Made by a program: the position numbers and the translations under genes. Shown here piece by piece: positions 28,776 to 36,973 of a stretch of 64,000 bases of DNA; position 1 is the stretch's first letter, and each line of letters begins with the position of its first letter. The stretch is from Phenylobacterium sp. NIBR 498073 (lineage in GTDB: Bacteria; Pseudomonadota; Alphaproteobacteria; Caulobacterales; Caulobacteraceae). The DNA is taken from contig NZ_CP114599.1 in assembly GCF_027286305.1 (NCBI RefSeq), positions 2,108,001-2,172,000 of the forward strand, read 5' to 3'. The notes beneath the pieces are model-generated. The model was given only the letters and a program-made list of their open reading frames with translations, had not been told where the DNA came from and did not search any database.

Positions 28776-30458
28776 ATGGCCAGCCCGACCGTCCAGCAAG
28801 TTCTCGATTGGATGCTCTTCGACAACGCGAAGTGGTCTGGCCCGGTCATCACCTTCAGCATTCCTGGACCGTCGAGCACCTGGCCGGGCTATCCGTATCT
28901 GGGCAGCGAGTGGAAGGAGTATTGGGGTAATGAGCCCTGGCGGCCGGGCTTCGGGTTCCTGACCGATGGCCAGGCCGACGTCTTTCGGTCGTTCGTCGCG
29001 AGCTACGAGCGCCTGATCGCTACGCCGCTCCGGGAAACCGACGATGTGCTGCAGCCGGGCGACATCCGCGTTGCGTTCGTTGATGCCGATCCGTGGGGCG
29101 GATACGCGACGCCGCCGCCCGCTATCGACCAGGCCGCCGAGCCCGGGCACGGGGACATTTGGATCAACGTCGACTACGCGGAGACCTCCCTCAAGGTGGG
29201 GTGGGACTTCGTGAAGGGCGAGCGCGTCATGCCCACGGTGCTGCATGAGTTCGGCCATGCGCTGGGGCTGGATCACCCCTTTGAAGGCGCGTCGCCGTTG
29301 CCGGCGCAGTTCGATTCCACCCGCTACTCGGTGATGTCCTACACGCTCGCCAAGGATGTCGAGACCTACAGCTTCTATTGGTATGGCGATGGCCTGCTGA
29401 CCCGCGGAGAGAGCCTGCTCGTCGATCAGCCGATGGTGTTCGACATTCTGGCGCTGCAGTCGCTCTACGGCGCCAACCCGGCGACGGCGGCGGGCGCCGA
29501 CACCTACAGCTGGGACGAGAAGGTCCCGTTCCTGACCTCGATTTACGACGCGGGCGGCGTCGATCGGATTGACCTCTCGGCGCACAGCCGACCGTCGTTC
29601 ATAGATCTGACCCCCGGAGCCTACAGCAGCATCGCGATCTATACCCGCGAGGCCCAGCAGGCCTTCTGGACGGCGAGACTTCCCAACTTCGCCGACCGGA
29701 TCGCGGGAACCTACGATAACGCCGAGGCCCACGGCATTCTCTACACCGGCCGCGACAACCTGGGGATCGCGTACAGCACGACCATTGAGGACGTCGCTGC
29801 CGGCAAGGGGGCGGACACCATCATCGGCAATGCGGCGGCCAATACGCTCTCCGGCGCCGGCGGCATGGACCGCATCCTGGCCGGGGACGGCGCCGACACG
29901 ATCCTTGGCGGTTCGGGGAACGACTTCCTTCGGGGAGAGGCCGGAGACGACAGCCTGTCGGGCGACGACGGGGCCGACGACATGCATGGCAACATGGGGG
30001 CCGACGTGCTCTTCGGAGGCCAGGGCGACGATTGGGTGGTCGGCGGCCAGCACGACGACAGACTCTACGGCCAGGCCGGGAACGATCTCATCTATGGAAA
30101 CATGGGGCGCGACCTGCTCCTTGGGGGCGACGACGCTGACACGATGCTCGGCGGCCAGGACGACGACTCGCTCTCTGGCGGGGCGGGGGCGGATTTCCTC
30201 TCCGGCGATCGGGGCGACGACACGCTCAGCGGCGGCAGCGGCGCTGACACCTTCTACGCATTCGATGGCGCGGGGATCGACCGGATCCTCGACTTCAACC
30301 GCGCCGAGGGCGATCGCGTCGCGATCGGCGGGGGCGGCGCCTATGCCGTAGCGAACGTCGACGGGGATGTCGTGATCAGCCTGGGCGGCGGCGGTCAGAT
30401 CATTCTGGTGGGGCGCTCGGACGCCAATCTCACGGGCGAGTGGATAGTCTCGGTCTAG
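28776..30458 (+). CDS. Secreted serralysin-like metalloprotease with RTX repeats
   Basis: 560 residues, no N-terminal signal peptide. Zinc motif HEFGHALGLDHP (HExxHxxGxxH) near residue 165 and Met-turn RYSVMSYT near 190 place it in peptidase family M10B. Residues about 350-500 hold at least nine GGxGxDxLx calcium-binding nonapeptides (e.g. GGSGNDFLRG, GGQGDDWVVG). The C-terminus ends in hydrophobic residues (WIVSV), as type I secretion signals do. ATG 28776 has AAGGGA three bases upstream; GTG 28764 is an alternative. No ABC exporter, adaptor or protease inhibitor lies nearby; the TolC-type protein at 55647 could supply the outer-membrane channel. Confidence 0.94.
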   Translation: MASPTVQQVLDWMLFDNAKWSGPVITFSIPGPSSTWPGYPYLGSEWKEYWGNEPWRPGFGFLTDGQADVFRSFVASYERLIATPLRETDDVLQPGDIRVAFVDADPWGGYATPPPAIDQAAEPGHGDIWINVDYAETSLKVGWDFVKGERVMPTVLHEFGHALGLDHPFEGASPLPAQFDSTRYSVMSYTLAKDVETYSFYWYGDGLLTRGESLLVDQPMVFDILALQSLYGANPATAAGADTYSWDEKVPFLTSIYDAGGVDRIDLSAHSRPSFIDLTPGAYSSIAIYTREAQQAFWTARLPNFADRIAGTYDNAEAHGILYTGRDNLGIAYSTTIEDVAAGKGADTIIGNAAANTLSGAGGMDRILAGDGADTILGGSGNDFLRGEAGDDSLSGDDGADDMHGNMGADVLFGGQGDDWVVGGQHDDRLYGQAGNDLIYGNMGRDLLLGGDDADTMLGGQDDDSLSGGAGADFLSGDRGDDTLSGGSGADTFYAFDGAGIDRILDFNRAEGDRVAIGGGGAYAVANVDGDVVISLGGGGQIILVGRSDANLTGEWIVSV

Positions 30459-31060
30459 GTAGCCACCCGCCGCGCGGTGATGATCTTCACCGGCTTGGCC
30501 AGCATCTCGCCCTTCATTACGCCTTCGCCGGCGGTGGGGGAGGTGGGGGCGGCTAGGATCTGTTTCACCGTGTCCATGCCCTCGACCACCTTGCCGAAGG
30601 TGGCGAAGCCGAGGTTGTCGCCCGGCTGCTTGGGATCGGCGTCCATATAGGTCATGTCGCCGACGCAGATGAAGAAGTCCGAGGTGGCGGTTCCTGGGCT
30701 CGTGCGCCCCATCGAGATCGCGCCGTCGACATGCGACAGGCCGGTCTTGGTCGTCGGCTCGTGGGCGATCGGTTTCAGCACGCGTTTGGGATCGTTCTGA
30801 ACGCCGCCCTGCACCAGGCCGTATTCGGGGGCGTTGGGAACCTTGGACGCCCGATAGAAGGTCGCGCCGTCGAAGCGCTTCTCGTCGACATAGCGCAGGA
30901 AGTTGCCCGCCGTGATCGGCGCCTTGTCCGGATAGAGCTCCAGCACGATGGGGCCGTCAGCGGTGTCCAGGCGCACCTTCACCGGACCCGCGGCCGACTG
31001 GGCGGCGGCCGGCGCGGCCGCCAGCGCGGCCATCGCCCCTAGAAACACGCGTCGCTTCAT
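30455..31060 (-). CDS. Periplasmic cyclophilin-type peptidyl-prolyl isomerase
   Basis: 201 residues. Signal peptide 1-20 (RRVFLGAMAALAAAPAAAQ). Cyclophilin core: LELYPDKAPITAGNFLRYVD, then GAISMGRTSPGTATSDFFIC and LGFATFGKVVEGMDTVKQI. Catalyses cis-trans isomerisation of prolyl bonds, here in the periplasm. Its stop overlaps the stop of the RTX protease by 4 nt, the two genes converging. Slightly longer surface loops than the 170-residue norm. Confidence 0.93.
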   Translation of the reverse strand: MKRRVFLGAMAALAAAPAAAQSAAGPVKVRLDTADGPIVLELYPDKAPITAGNFLRYVDEKRFDGATFYRASKVPNAPEYGLVQGGVQNDPKRVLKPIAHEPTTKTGLSHVDGAISMGRTSPGTATSDFFICVGDMTYMDADPKQPGDNLGFATFGKVVEGMDTVKQILAAPTSPTAGEGVMKGEMLAKPVKIITARRVAT

Positions 31061-31187
31061 CGCCTGGCTCCCGGTTTAGCGTGCAGCTTAGCGCCGGTCG
31101 TTCGCACGGCCAACGCGGCCGTCACAGGGCGTTTGCCGACAATATTGGCAAATGTTCAGGACGACGTTCCGCGGGAGTGTTCGACGA

Positions 31188-31205
31188 TGACAATCCAAAT
31201 TGTCA
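31188..31205. promoter_or_regulatory. Perfect 18-bp palindrome, likely operator
   Basis: TGACAATCCAAATTGTCA: 7-bp arms around CCAA. Related half-sites lie close by: GACAAT at 31138 and TTGTCA at 31266. The region is AT-rich and sits between the cyclophilin and the small gene at 31296. A dimeric repressor or activator site is the simplest reading. Confidence 0.55.
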
Positions 31206-31295
31206 CGCGTGAAATGCATATTGCTGTTGTCGCCAGGCATTGTGTCCACCGTGCCGGCGATCGGTTGTCATGTTTGCGTAGTTGGATTTCGAGTT

Positions 31296-31652
31296 ATGCG
31301 TGAAGAGGGACCAGCTGACGCCCTTAGCCTTGCTGGTTACCTTGAGGGCGCATCCAGACCGCTGCTCAGGAGCGAGGCGGTTCTCTTGGCTGGGCGTTTG
31401 GCTGGCCTGCTGGCGCTGGATACGGCCGATCAGGTCTCCTTGAACCTCGCCCTGCTCGGTGACTACCGGCTCGCCAAGGCCCTGGCGGGCCGGTTGCTGC
31501 CTCGCGGTGCGGCGTGGTCGATCGATCCGTCGCCCGAGGGGGTGAAACGACGGGCGGCGCGTTTCACCGTGACGATGGGTAAAGTGCGGGCGGTGGGAGC
31601 CGTGCCGGCTCTGGTGCTGCTGGCGGCGCTGCTGCGGCGCGCGGGCTGCTGA
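31296..31652 (+). CDS. Small hypothetical protein
   Basis: 118 residues from ATG 31296; in-frame GTG 31209 and TTG 31200 would lengthen it but overlap the operator-like region. Helical: an N-terminal part (LSLAGYLEGASRPLLRSEAV and the LAGRLAGLLALDTADQVSLN stretch) and a basic mid-part (EGVKRRAARFTVTMGKVRAV), ending in a hydrophobic helix with RRAGC. No known motif recognised. Upstream of it lies the TGACAAT palindrome. Confidence 0.45.
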   Translation: MREEGPADALSLAGYLEGASRPLLRSEAVLLAGRLAGLLALDTADQVSLNLALLGDYRLAKALAGRLLPRGAAWSIDPSPEGVKRRAARFTVTMGKVRAVGAVPALVLLAALLRRAGC

Positions 31653-31708
31653 ACCGTCCGGTGTCATGGGATTTGTGGAGGAGGGCGGCTCTGCGCCCGA
31701 AATCCAAG

Positions 31709-31784
31709 TGGCTCCCCGAGCAGGACTCGAACCTGCGACAAGTCGGTTAACAGCCGACTGCTCTACCAACTGAGCTATCGGGGA
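31709..31784 (-). tRNA. tRNA-Asn (GUU)
   Basis: 76 nt on the minus strand, with encoded CCA. Acceptor TCCCCGA/TCGGGGA, D arm GCTCAGTTGGTAGAGC, anticodon stem GTCGG/CCGAC with loop CTGTTAA (anticodon GTT), T arm GCAGG-TTCGAGT-CCTGC. Confidence 0.98.
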
Positions 31785-31857
31785 TCACGTTGGAGGCGGC
31801 GATATACCCAGCACTGGCCGGGTGTGCAAGCGCTCAAATCGACTTTGTCCACAGAGC

Positions 31858-31886
31858 AAAAAAAGAGCCCGGCCGGAGCCGGGCTT
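31858..31886 (-). terminator. Strong intrinsic terminator, minus strand
   Basis: AGCCCGGC (31866-31873) pairs with GCCGGGCT (31878-31885) around a four-base loop; on the minus strand it is followed by seven T (31864-31858). It lies upstream of tRNA-Asn and ends a transcript coming from the right, where no minus-strand protein gene exists for 1.6 kb. Confidence 0.85.
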
Positions 31887-31930
31887 GAAACGAAGTTCGG
31901 TGATGGTGGGGTGTCTTCAAGGAAGACGCC
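31858..31930 (-). ncRNA. Candidate CtrA-driven small RNA, about 73 nt
   Basis: On the minus strand three things line up: a perfect CtrA box (31952-31966), a 5' hairpin made of GTCTTC (31913-31918) and GAAGAC (31922-31927) extended to 9 bp with one wobble, a C-rich single-stranded stretch ACCCCACC, and the intrinsic terminator at 31858-31886. If transcription starts near 31930, the CtrA box covers about -22 to -36, the usual place for CtrA activation. No reading frame of note is inside. The 5' end is inferred; no expression evidence is available. Confidence 0.5.
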
Positions 31931-31951
31931 GTCATGGTCCCGCTTTGATGG

Positions 31952-31966
31952 TTAAGTGGCGATTAA
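31952..31966 (-). promoter_or_regulatory. Perfect CtrA box TTAA-N7-TTAA
   Basis: The plus strand reads TTAAGTGGCGATTAACG; the minus strand reads TTAATCGCCACTTAACCAT, which matches TTAA-N7-TTAAC plus the extended CAT. It could drive the minus-strand small RNA candidate, or the Mur-ligase gene whose ATG is 98 bp downstream on the plus strand, or both. Confidence 0.75.
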
Positions 31967-32064
31967 CGCTCATGGCCGCCAATGGGCAGGCGCGACGCCG
32001 CGACCTCTCGACGGGCTGCGCGCTCGCCGCTACCAGGGGCGAAATCGTGAGATCTAGGGCGGAA

Positions 32065-33474
32065 ATGCGTATCCATTTCACCGGCATAGCTGGGGCGGGC
32101 ATGAGCGCCGTGGCCCTGATGATGCGCGATGCGGGCCACGAGATCTCCGGATCGGACGAAGACGTCTTTCCGCCGATGTCGACCTATGTCGAGGGGCTGG
32201 GCTTTCCGTTCCACCGTCGATTCGATACGGCCAACCTTCCGGACGACCTCGACGTGCTGGTTCTGGGGACCAGCGCCAAGCTCGGCGCCGAGACCAATCC
32301 CGAGGTGATCGCCGCCCGCGCCCGCGGCGTGCGGGTCACCACCTTCGCCGAAATGCTGGGCGAGGCGACTCGCGAGCGGGCGGTCACCGTCGTCGCCGGA
32401 TCGTTCGGCAAGTCCACCTGCACGGCCCTGATGGCGCACGTGCTGCACCAAGCCGGGGCGAGTCCCGGCTGGATGGTCGGCGCCATCTCGCCCTCGCTGC
32501 CGGCGACCGGCCAGTGGGGCGCGGGCGAAGTCGTGCTGGAAGGCGACGAGTACATCGTCTCCTCGGCGGACACGCGCTCCAAGTTCGAGCTCTACCACCC
32601 AAGCCACCTGCTGCTGACCTCGCTGGTCCATGACCACGTCAACGTCTTCCCGACCTTCGAGGCGTACGAGGCGCCGTTCCGAACCCTGCTGCGCAGGCTC
32701 CCCGCCGACGGGCTGGCCGTGATGCGCGAGCATCCGGCGACGCGGGCCGTGGCCGGCGAGACCGCCGCGCGCGTCGTCTGGTACGACACCAGCCCCTGCG
32801 ACGGCTGGTACGCGGCCAATGTGGCGTTTGGCGAAACCACCACCTTCGATCTCATCGGGCCCGGCGGACGGACGCTCGCGCTGACCACCCAGCTGCTCGG
32901 CGCCCACAACGTCGAGAACGTCGTCGGCGTCGCGGCCTACTTGCTCGAGCGCGGCCTGGTCGCGGAGGCGGCGCTGGCCGCGGGCGTGGCCAGCTTCGCC
33001 GGCATCCGCCGCCGCCTGGACCGCCTGACGCTCACCTCGCGCATTCCGGTGATCGAGGGCTTCGGCAGCTCGTATGAAAAGGCCCATTCGGCGATCGAGG
33101 CCATGCGGCTGCACTATCCGGACCGCCCGCTGGTCGTGGTGTTCGAGCCGCACACCTTCAGCTGGCGCAGCCGGGATGCTCTGCCTTGGTACGACACGGT
33201 GTTTGAGGGCGCTTCGCGGGTGCTGATCTGTCCGCCGCCGGTGCACGGCGCCGGCAGCCACCACCAGTCGACCTTCGAAGAGATCCTGGCCCGCGCCCGG
33301 GCGACCGGCATCGCCGTCGAAGGCGTCGCCGACGCCCAGGCGGCCACCCAGGCCTTGTCCCATCTGCGCGGCGACGAAGTCGTGCTGCTGCTGTCCTCCG
33401 GGCCGCTGCTGGGCCTGCCCGACAGCCTGCCGGGGCTGTTCGACCGCCTCTACGGCGCACCTGCCTACGCCTGA
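32065..33474 (+). CDS. Mpl/MurC-like Mur ligase with altered active-site motifs
   Basis: 469 residues, the size of Mpl, which reattaches the recycled L-Ala-D-Glu-meso-Dap tripeptide to UDP-MurNAc. The N-terminus RIHFTGIAGAGMSAVALMMR and VFPPMSTYVEGLGF follow Mpl (the PPMST is Mpl-like). But the ATP loop reads GSFGKSTCTAL where Mpl has GTHGKTTT, and the DDFAHHP region is replaced by EGFGSSYEKAHSAI. ATG 32065 has AGGGCGGA a few bases upstream; longer in-frame extensions exist. Probably a real ligase of a diverged subgroup; its substrate is open. Confidence 0.85.
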   Translation: MRIHFTGIAGAGMSAVALMMRDAGHEISGSDEDVFPPMSTYVEGLGFPFHRRFDTANLPDDLDVLVLGTSAKLGAETNPEVIAARARGVRVTTFAEMLGEATRERAVTVVAGSFGKSTCTALMAHVLHQAGASPGWMVGAISPSLPATGQWGAGEVVLEGDEYIVSSADTRSKFELYHPSHLLLTSLVHDHVNVFPTFEAYEAPFRTLLRRLPADGLAVMREHPATRAVAGETAARVVWYDTSPCDGWYAANVAFGETTTFDLIGPGGRTLALTTQLLGAHNVENVVGVAAYLLERGLVAEAALAAGVASFAGIRRRLDRLTLTSRIPVIEGFGSSYEKAHSAIEAMRLHYPDRPLVVVFEPHTFSWRSRDALPWYDTVFEGASRVLICPPPVHGAGSHHQSTFEEILARARATGIAVEGVADAQAATQALSHLRGDEVVLLLSSGPLLGLPDSLPGLFDRLYGAPAYA

Positions 33475-33492
33475 AGCGGTCGAACGCTGGCC

Positions 33493-34785
33493 TCAGGCCT
33501 CCTTGAACTGCGCCCGGCGCGGGCCGAGGTAGCCGAACAGGAAGGCGGCGACCTTGCGCATCTGGATTTCCTCGCTGCCCTCGGTGATCCGGTATCGGCG
33601 GTGGTGGCGATAGATGTGCTCGAACGGCTTGTGGCGCGAATAGCCGATGCCGCCATGCACCTGCATCGCCCGGTCGGCGGCCTCGCAGACCAGCCGGTTA
33701 GCCCAATAGTTGCACATCGACACCTTGTCGGAGAGCTGCTTCTCGACCTCCTTGTGCGGCATGCGGTCCATGTCCCAGGCGGTCTTGCGGATCAGCAGGC
33801 GCAGCATCTCGGCCTGGGTGGCCAGCTCGACCAGCGGCCACTGGATGGCCTGGTTCTCGGCCAGGGCCTTGCCGAACGGCTTGCGGGCGCGGGCGTACTT
33901 GACGCTCTCCTCGATGCAGTAGACCGCCGCGCCCAGCGAGGAGGCCGCCTGGCGGATACGGTTCTGGTGCACGAACGATTGGCCCAGACCCAGGCCGCGG
34001 TCGATCTGGCCCCAATAGCTGTCCTCGGGGATCCACACGTCGGTGAAGCTGACCCGCGGGTGGTCGGTCGGCATGTTGAAGGTCCACAACCATTCCTCGA
34101 CCTTCACCCCGGGGGTGTCGGCCGGCACGATGAAGCAGGTGATCCCCGTGGCGTCGCCGTCCTGGCCGCTGGTGCGCGCGAACACCATGCAGTGGGTCGC
34201 CACGTGCATGCCCGTCGACCACATTTTTTCGCCGTTGATCAGCCAGCCGGGCTGGCCGTCGCGGTCCTGGCGCACGGCGCGGGTTTCCATGAAGGTCGCG
34301 TCCGAGCCGTGGTTCGGCTCGGTCAGGCCGAAGATCGTCCGCATCCCGCCGCTGAGCAGCTTGTCGGCGTCGCGCTCGTACTGAGCGTTCGTCGCGAACT
34401 CCTTGAACATCAGGATGAAAGGGTTGTTGCCGACGATCGAGTGCTCGTTCTGCAGGTCGTTGTGCAGGCCCAGCCCATTGGCCGCCAGATGCTCGCGGAT
34501 CACCGCCATGTCGAGGTTGGTGCCGGCCTTGCCGCCCATCTCCTTGGGCCAGGCGTAGCGCAGGTGTCCGGCCTCGTCGGCCAGCTTGCGGGCCTTGGCC
34601 AGCAACTCCTCCCACTCCTTCTTCGGCAGGCCGCCGGCGTCCCAGTCGGTGCGCTCGTACTCGCGGCGATGGTCGAAGAACCGGATGTTGTCGTCCTGGT
34701 TCTCCAGCGGCTTGATCTTGGCCTCGATGAAGGCGTCCAGCTCGTCCAGATAGGCGGCCAGTTCGGGCGGCAGGCTGAAATCCAT
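33493..34785 (-). CDS. Acyl-CoA dehydrogenase family protein
   Basis: 430 residues. The ACAD core is clear: FGLTEPNHGSDATFMETRAV, GEKMWSTGMHVATHCMVF, ARKPFGKALAENQAIQWPLV, and MQVHGGIGYSRHKPFEHIYR with RRYRITEGSEEIQMRK. The early segment (IKPLENQDDNIRFFDHRREY) fits the long-N-terminus subgroup that acts on CoA esters of fatty or hydroxy acids. FAD-dependent alpha,beta-desaturation. A phosphotransferase of the ACAD10-linked type lies 0.8 kb away, and the two often work together on 4-hydroxy acids. Confidence 0.93.
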   Translation of the reverse strand: MDFSLPPELAAYLDELDAFIEAKIKPLENQDDNIRFFDHRREYERTDWDAGGLPKKEWEELLAKARKLADEAGHLRYAWPKEMGGKAGTNLDMAVIREHLAANGLGLHNDLQNEHSIVGNNPFILMFKEFATNAQYERDADKLLSGGMRTIFGLTEPNHGSDATFMETRAVRQDRDGQPGWLINGEKMWSTGMHVATHCMVFARTSGQDGDATGITCFIVPADTPGVKVEEWLWTFNMPTDHPRVSFTDVWIPEDSYWGQIDRGLGLGQSFVHQNRIRQAASSLGAAVYCIEESVKYARARKPFGKALAENQAIQWPLVELATQAEMLRLLIRKTAWDMDRMPHKEVEKQLSDKVSMCNYWANRLVCEAADRAMQVHGGIGYSRHKPFEHIYRHHRRYRITEGSEEIQMRKVAAFLFGYLGPRRAQFKEA

Positions 34786-34949
34786 CGCGTCTCTCCCTGT
34801 TTTGCGAAGCAGCCTAACCCAGGTCTGCGCTTCCGCCGGGTCAGGGGGATTTGATCGATCCGTCGACCGGCCGGCGCGACCGGTCGCAGGCGCCTCGTAT
34901 GGCGGGCCGGCGGTCGCTAGCCGGGCCTCAAGTCCACCTGGAGGTCCGC

Positions 34950-35504
34950 ATGCGTCTCATCCTGCTCGGCGCGCTGGCGTCGCTCTGTCTCGCCGCGCCG
35001 GCCCTCGCCGGGGTTCCGGCCGGGTCCTGGTCCCAGAAGTCCGACGGCCAGGAACTGACCTTGGTTCCCAAGCTCAAGATCGCCCCCAGCATGTCGGCCA
35101 CCGGCATGGTCCTTGGCACGAGCGGCTACGGCGGCAATGCGACCACCACGACCCTGCAGAGCGAGTTCGTGCCGATGCGCACCCAGCGCGCGATGTCGCT
35201 GGTGATTCGGCCCGACGGCGCCTTCACCTGGACGATCGACAAGACCCGCCCGGTCTCGGCGCAAAACGCCGGCTGCAAGCTGCTGATCCGCGAAGAGAAA
35301 ACCGGCCGGGTCCGCGCCGAGGGCGACCGCCTGGTGTTCGACGTCACCGGCGGCGTCCAGAGCTCGCGCGACAGCTGCGACCCGGCCAAGGCCTCGCGCG
35401 GCGCCAAGGCCCCGGCCAGCGAGAGTTACGGCTACCGGCTCTCCGGCGGCGCCCTCAACCTTACGGCAGCCGGCGGGGTGAACTGGATTTTCAACGACGG
35501 TTGA
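34950..35504 (+). CDS. Exported hypothetical protein
   Basis: 184 residues; GGAG lies seven bases before ATG 34950. Signal peptide 1-20 (RLILLGALASLCLAAPALA). The mature protein is beta-rich (GSWSQKSDGQELTLVPKLKI, FTWTIDKTRPVSAQNAGCKL) with two cysteines that may form a disulfide. Possibly a lipocalin-like or DUF-type periplasmic protein; no family recognised. Confidence 0.75.
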   Translation: MRLILLGALASLCLAAPALAGVPAGSWSQKSDGQELTLVPKLKIAPSMSATGMVLGTSGYGGNATTTTLQSEFVPMRTQRAMSLVIRPDGAFTWTIDKTRPVSAQNAGCKLLIREEKTGRVRAEGDRLVFDVTGGVQSSRDSCDPAKASRGAKAPASESYGYRLSGGALNLTAAGGVNWIFNDG

Positions 35505-35579
35505 CGCGGCGAGAGCCGTTTACAGCAGCGTAAAACCCCGCCCAGATCGCGCAAAAGGCCAAGGGAGGCTGCGCGGCGG

Positions 35580-36569
35580 ATGTCCGATCAGGTGCTGGAA
35601 GGGCTGCAACGGCTGGCGCCGGAACTGGCCGGCGAGGGCGCGAGCGTCGAGGGCCTGCAGCGCCTCTCGGGCGGCGCCAGCATGGAGACCTGGGCCTTCG
35701 TGCTGGTCGGCCCCGGCGGGCGCGACGAGCTGGTCCTGCGCCGCCGCACCGCGCCGATGGCGCCGGAGGAGGGGCGCTCGGTGTCGCTGGCCACCGAGGC
35801 GGCGCTGATCACCGCCGCGCATGCGGCCGGGGCGCCGGTGGCGCAGCTGGTCCACCTGGCTCGTCCCGCCGACGGCCTGGGCGAAGCGCACATCACCCGC
35901 CGGGTGGCCGGCGAGACCCTGGGCCGCAAGATCGTCTCCGACCCCCGCTTCGAGGCGGTGCGCCCGAAACTCGCCCGCCAGTGCGGCGAGATCCTCGCCC
36001 AGATCCACGCCGCGCCGCCGCCGCCCGGCCTGAAGACCGTCGACGCCCTGGAGGAGCTGGCCCGCTACGAGGAGGTCTACCGCAAGTCCGGGGCCGAGCG
36101 GCCGATCCTGGAACTGGCATTCCAGCACCTGAAGAAGATTGCCCCGCCGCCGCGCGCGCCGGTGCTGCTGCACGGCGACTTCCGGAACGGCAATCTGATG
36201 ATCGATTCGGAGCGCGGGGTCAGCGCGGTGCTGGACTGGGAGCTGTCGCACTGCGGCGACCCGGCCGAGGACCTGGGCTGGATTTGCGTCAATTCCTGGC
36301 GCTTCGGCCGCGCCGACCTGCCGGTCGGCGGCTTCGGCCGCTACGAGGACCTGCTGGCCGGCTACGTCGCCGGCGGGGGCGCGGAGATCCCGCTGTCACG
36401 GGTGCTCTACTGGCAGGCGCTGGGCTCGCTGAAGTGGGGCGTCATGTGCCTGATGATGTACGCCAGCTACGCCAACGGCGCCGAAAGCTCGGTCGAGCGC
36501 CCGATGATCGGCCGTAGGGTGTCCGAGACCGAGATCGACCTGGTGACCCTGCTGGAGAACGGCCTGTGA
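35580..36569 (+). CDS. APH-fold phosphotransferase (acyl-CoA-linked kinase type)
   Basis: 329 residues. Kinase motifs: catalytic HGDFRNGNLM near 197, metal-binding LDWELSHCGDP near 218, and an N-lobe SGGASMETWAFVL. This fits the phosphotransferase family found near acyl-CoA dehydrogenases and equivalent to the ACAD10/11 kinase domain, which phosphorylates 4-hydroxyacyl-CoA. The dehydrogenase at 33493 is a plausible partner. Its stop overlaps the next start by 4 nt. Confidence 0.88.
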   Translation: MSDQVLEGLQRLAPELAGEGASVEGLQRLSGGASMETWAFVLVGPGGRDELVLRRRTAPMAPEEGRSVSLATEAALITAAHAAGAPVAQLVHLARPADGLGEAHITRRVAGETLGRKIVSDPRFEAVRPKLARQCGEILAQIHAAPPPPGLKTVDALEELARYEEVYRKSGAERPILELAFQHLKKIAPPPRAPVLLHGDFRNGNLMIDSERGVSAVLDWELSHCGDPAEDLGWICVNSWRFGRADLPVGGFGRYEDLLAGYVAGGGAEIPLSRVLYWQALGSLKWGVMCLMMYASYANGAESSVERPMIGRRVSETEIDLVTLLENGL

Positions 36570-36922
36570 TCGAACATCCGAAAGCCGAGGAGCTGGTCGA
36601 GGCCGTGGCCCGCTGGATCGACAGCGTCCGCCCCCAACTCGCTCCGCGTGACGCCTTCCTGGCCCGGGTCGCCGCCAACGCCCTGGGCGTCGTGCGGCGC
36701 GAATTGCAGCAGGGGCCGGCGGCCGAGGCCGCGGCGGTCGAGCGGCTCGGCGCGCTCCTGGGGCGCTCCGGATCGCTGGCCGAACTGAACGCCGAGCTCT
36801 GCGCCCGCCTGCGGTCGGGCGAGATGGACGCCGCCACGCCGGGGCTGCTGGCGGCGCTGCGGGCGAACATCACCGAGCAGATCGCCATCGATCAGCCGAG
36901 TTATGCGCCAGAGCCGGGCTGA
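36566..36922 (+). CDS. DUF6285-type helical protein linked to the phosphotransferase
   Basis: 118 residues, GTG start overlapping the upstream stop (GTGA). All-helical: HPKAEELVEAVARWIDSVRP, then FLARVAANALGVVRRELQQG and GLLAALRANITEQIAIDQPS. It matches, from memory, the small DUF6285 family encoded right after such phosphotransferases. No catalytic motif; likely a partner subunit. Confidence 0.72.
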   Translation: MIEHPKAEELVEAVARWIDSVRPQLAPRDAFLARVAANALGVVRRELQQGPAAEAAAVERLGALLGRSGSLAELNAELCARLRSGEMDAATPGLLAALRANITEQIAIDQPSYAPEPG

Positions 36923-36973
36923 GCGGTGATTCCCACCCTGGCGGCCGGGGGCGTTCACGGATAGAGCGGCGTC

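Noticed and set aside
29800..30290. Tandem repeat array in the DNA
   Set aside because: The periodic pattern is coding: it reflects the RTX nonapeptides of the metalloprotease, not a CRISPR or satellite.
31963..33363. Minus-strand frame opposite the Mur ligase as the gene served by the 31858 terminator
   Set aside because: Low-complexity shadow frame with no motif or ribosome site; a short RNA is a better explanation for the terminator.
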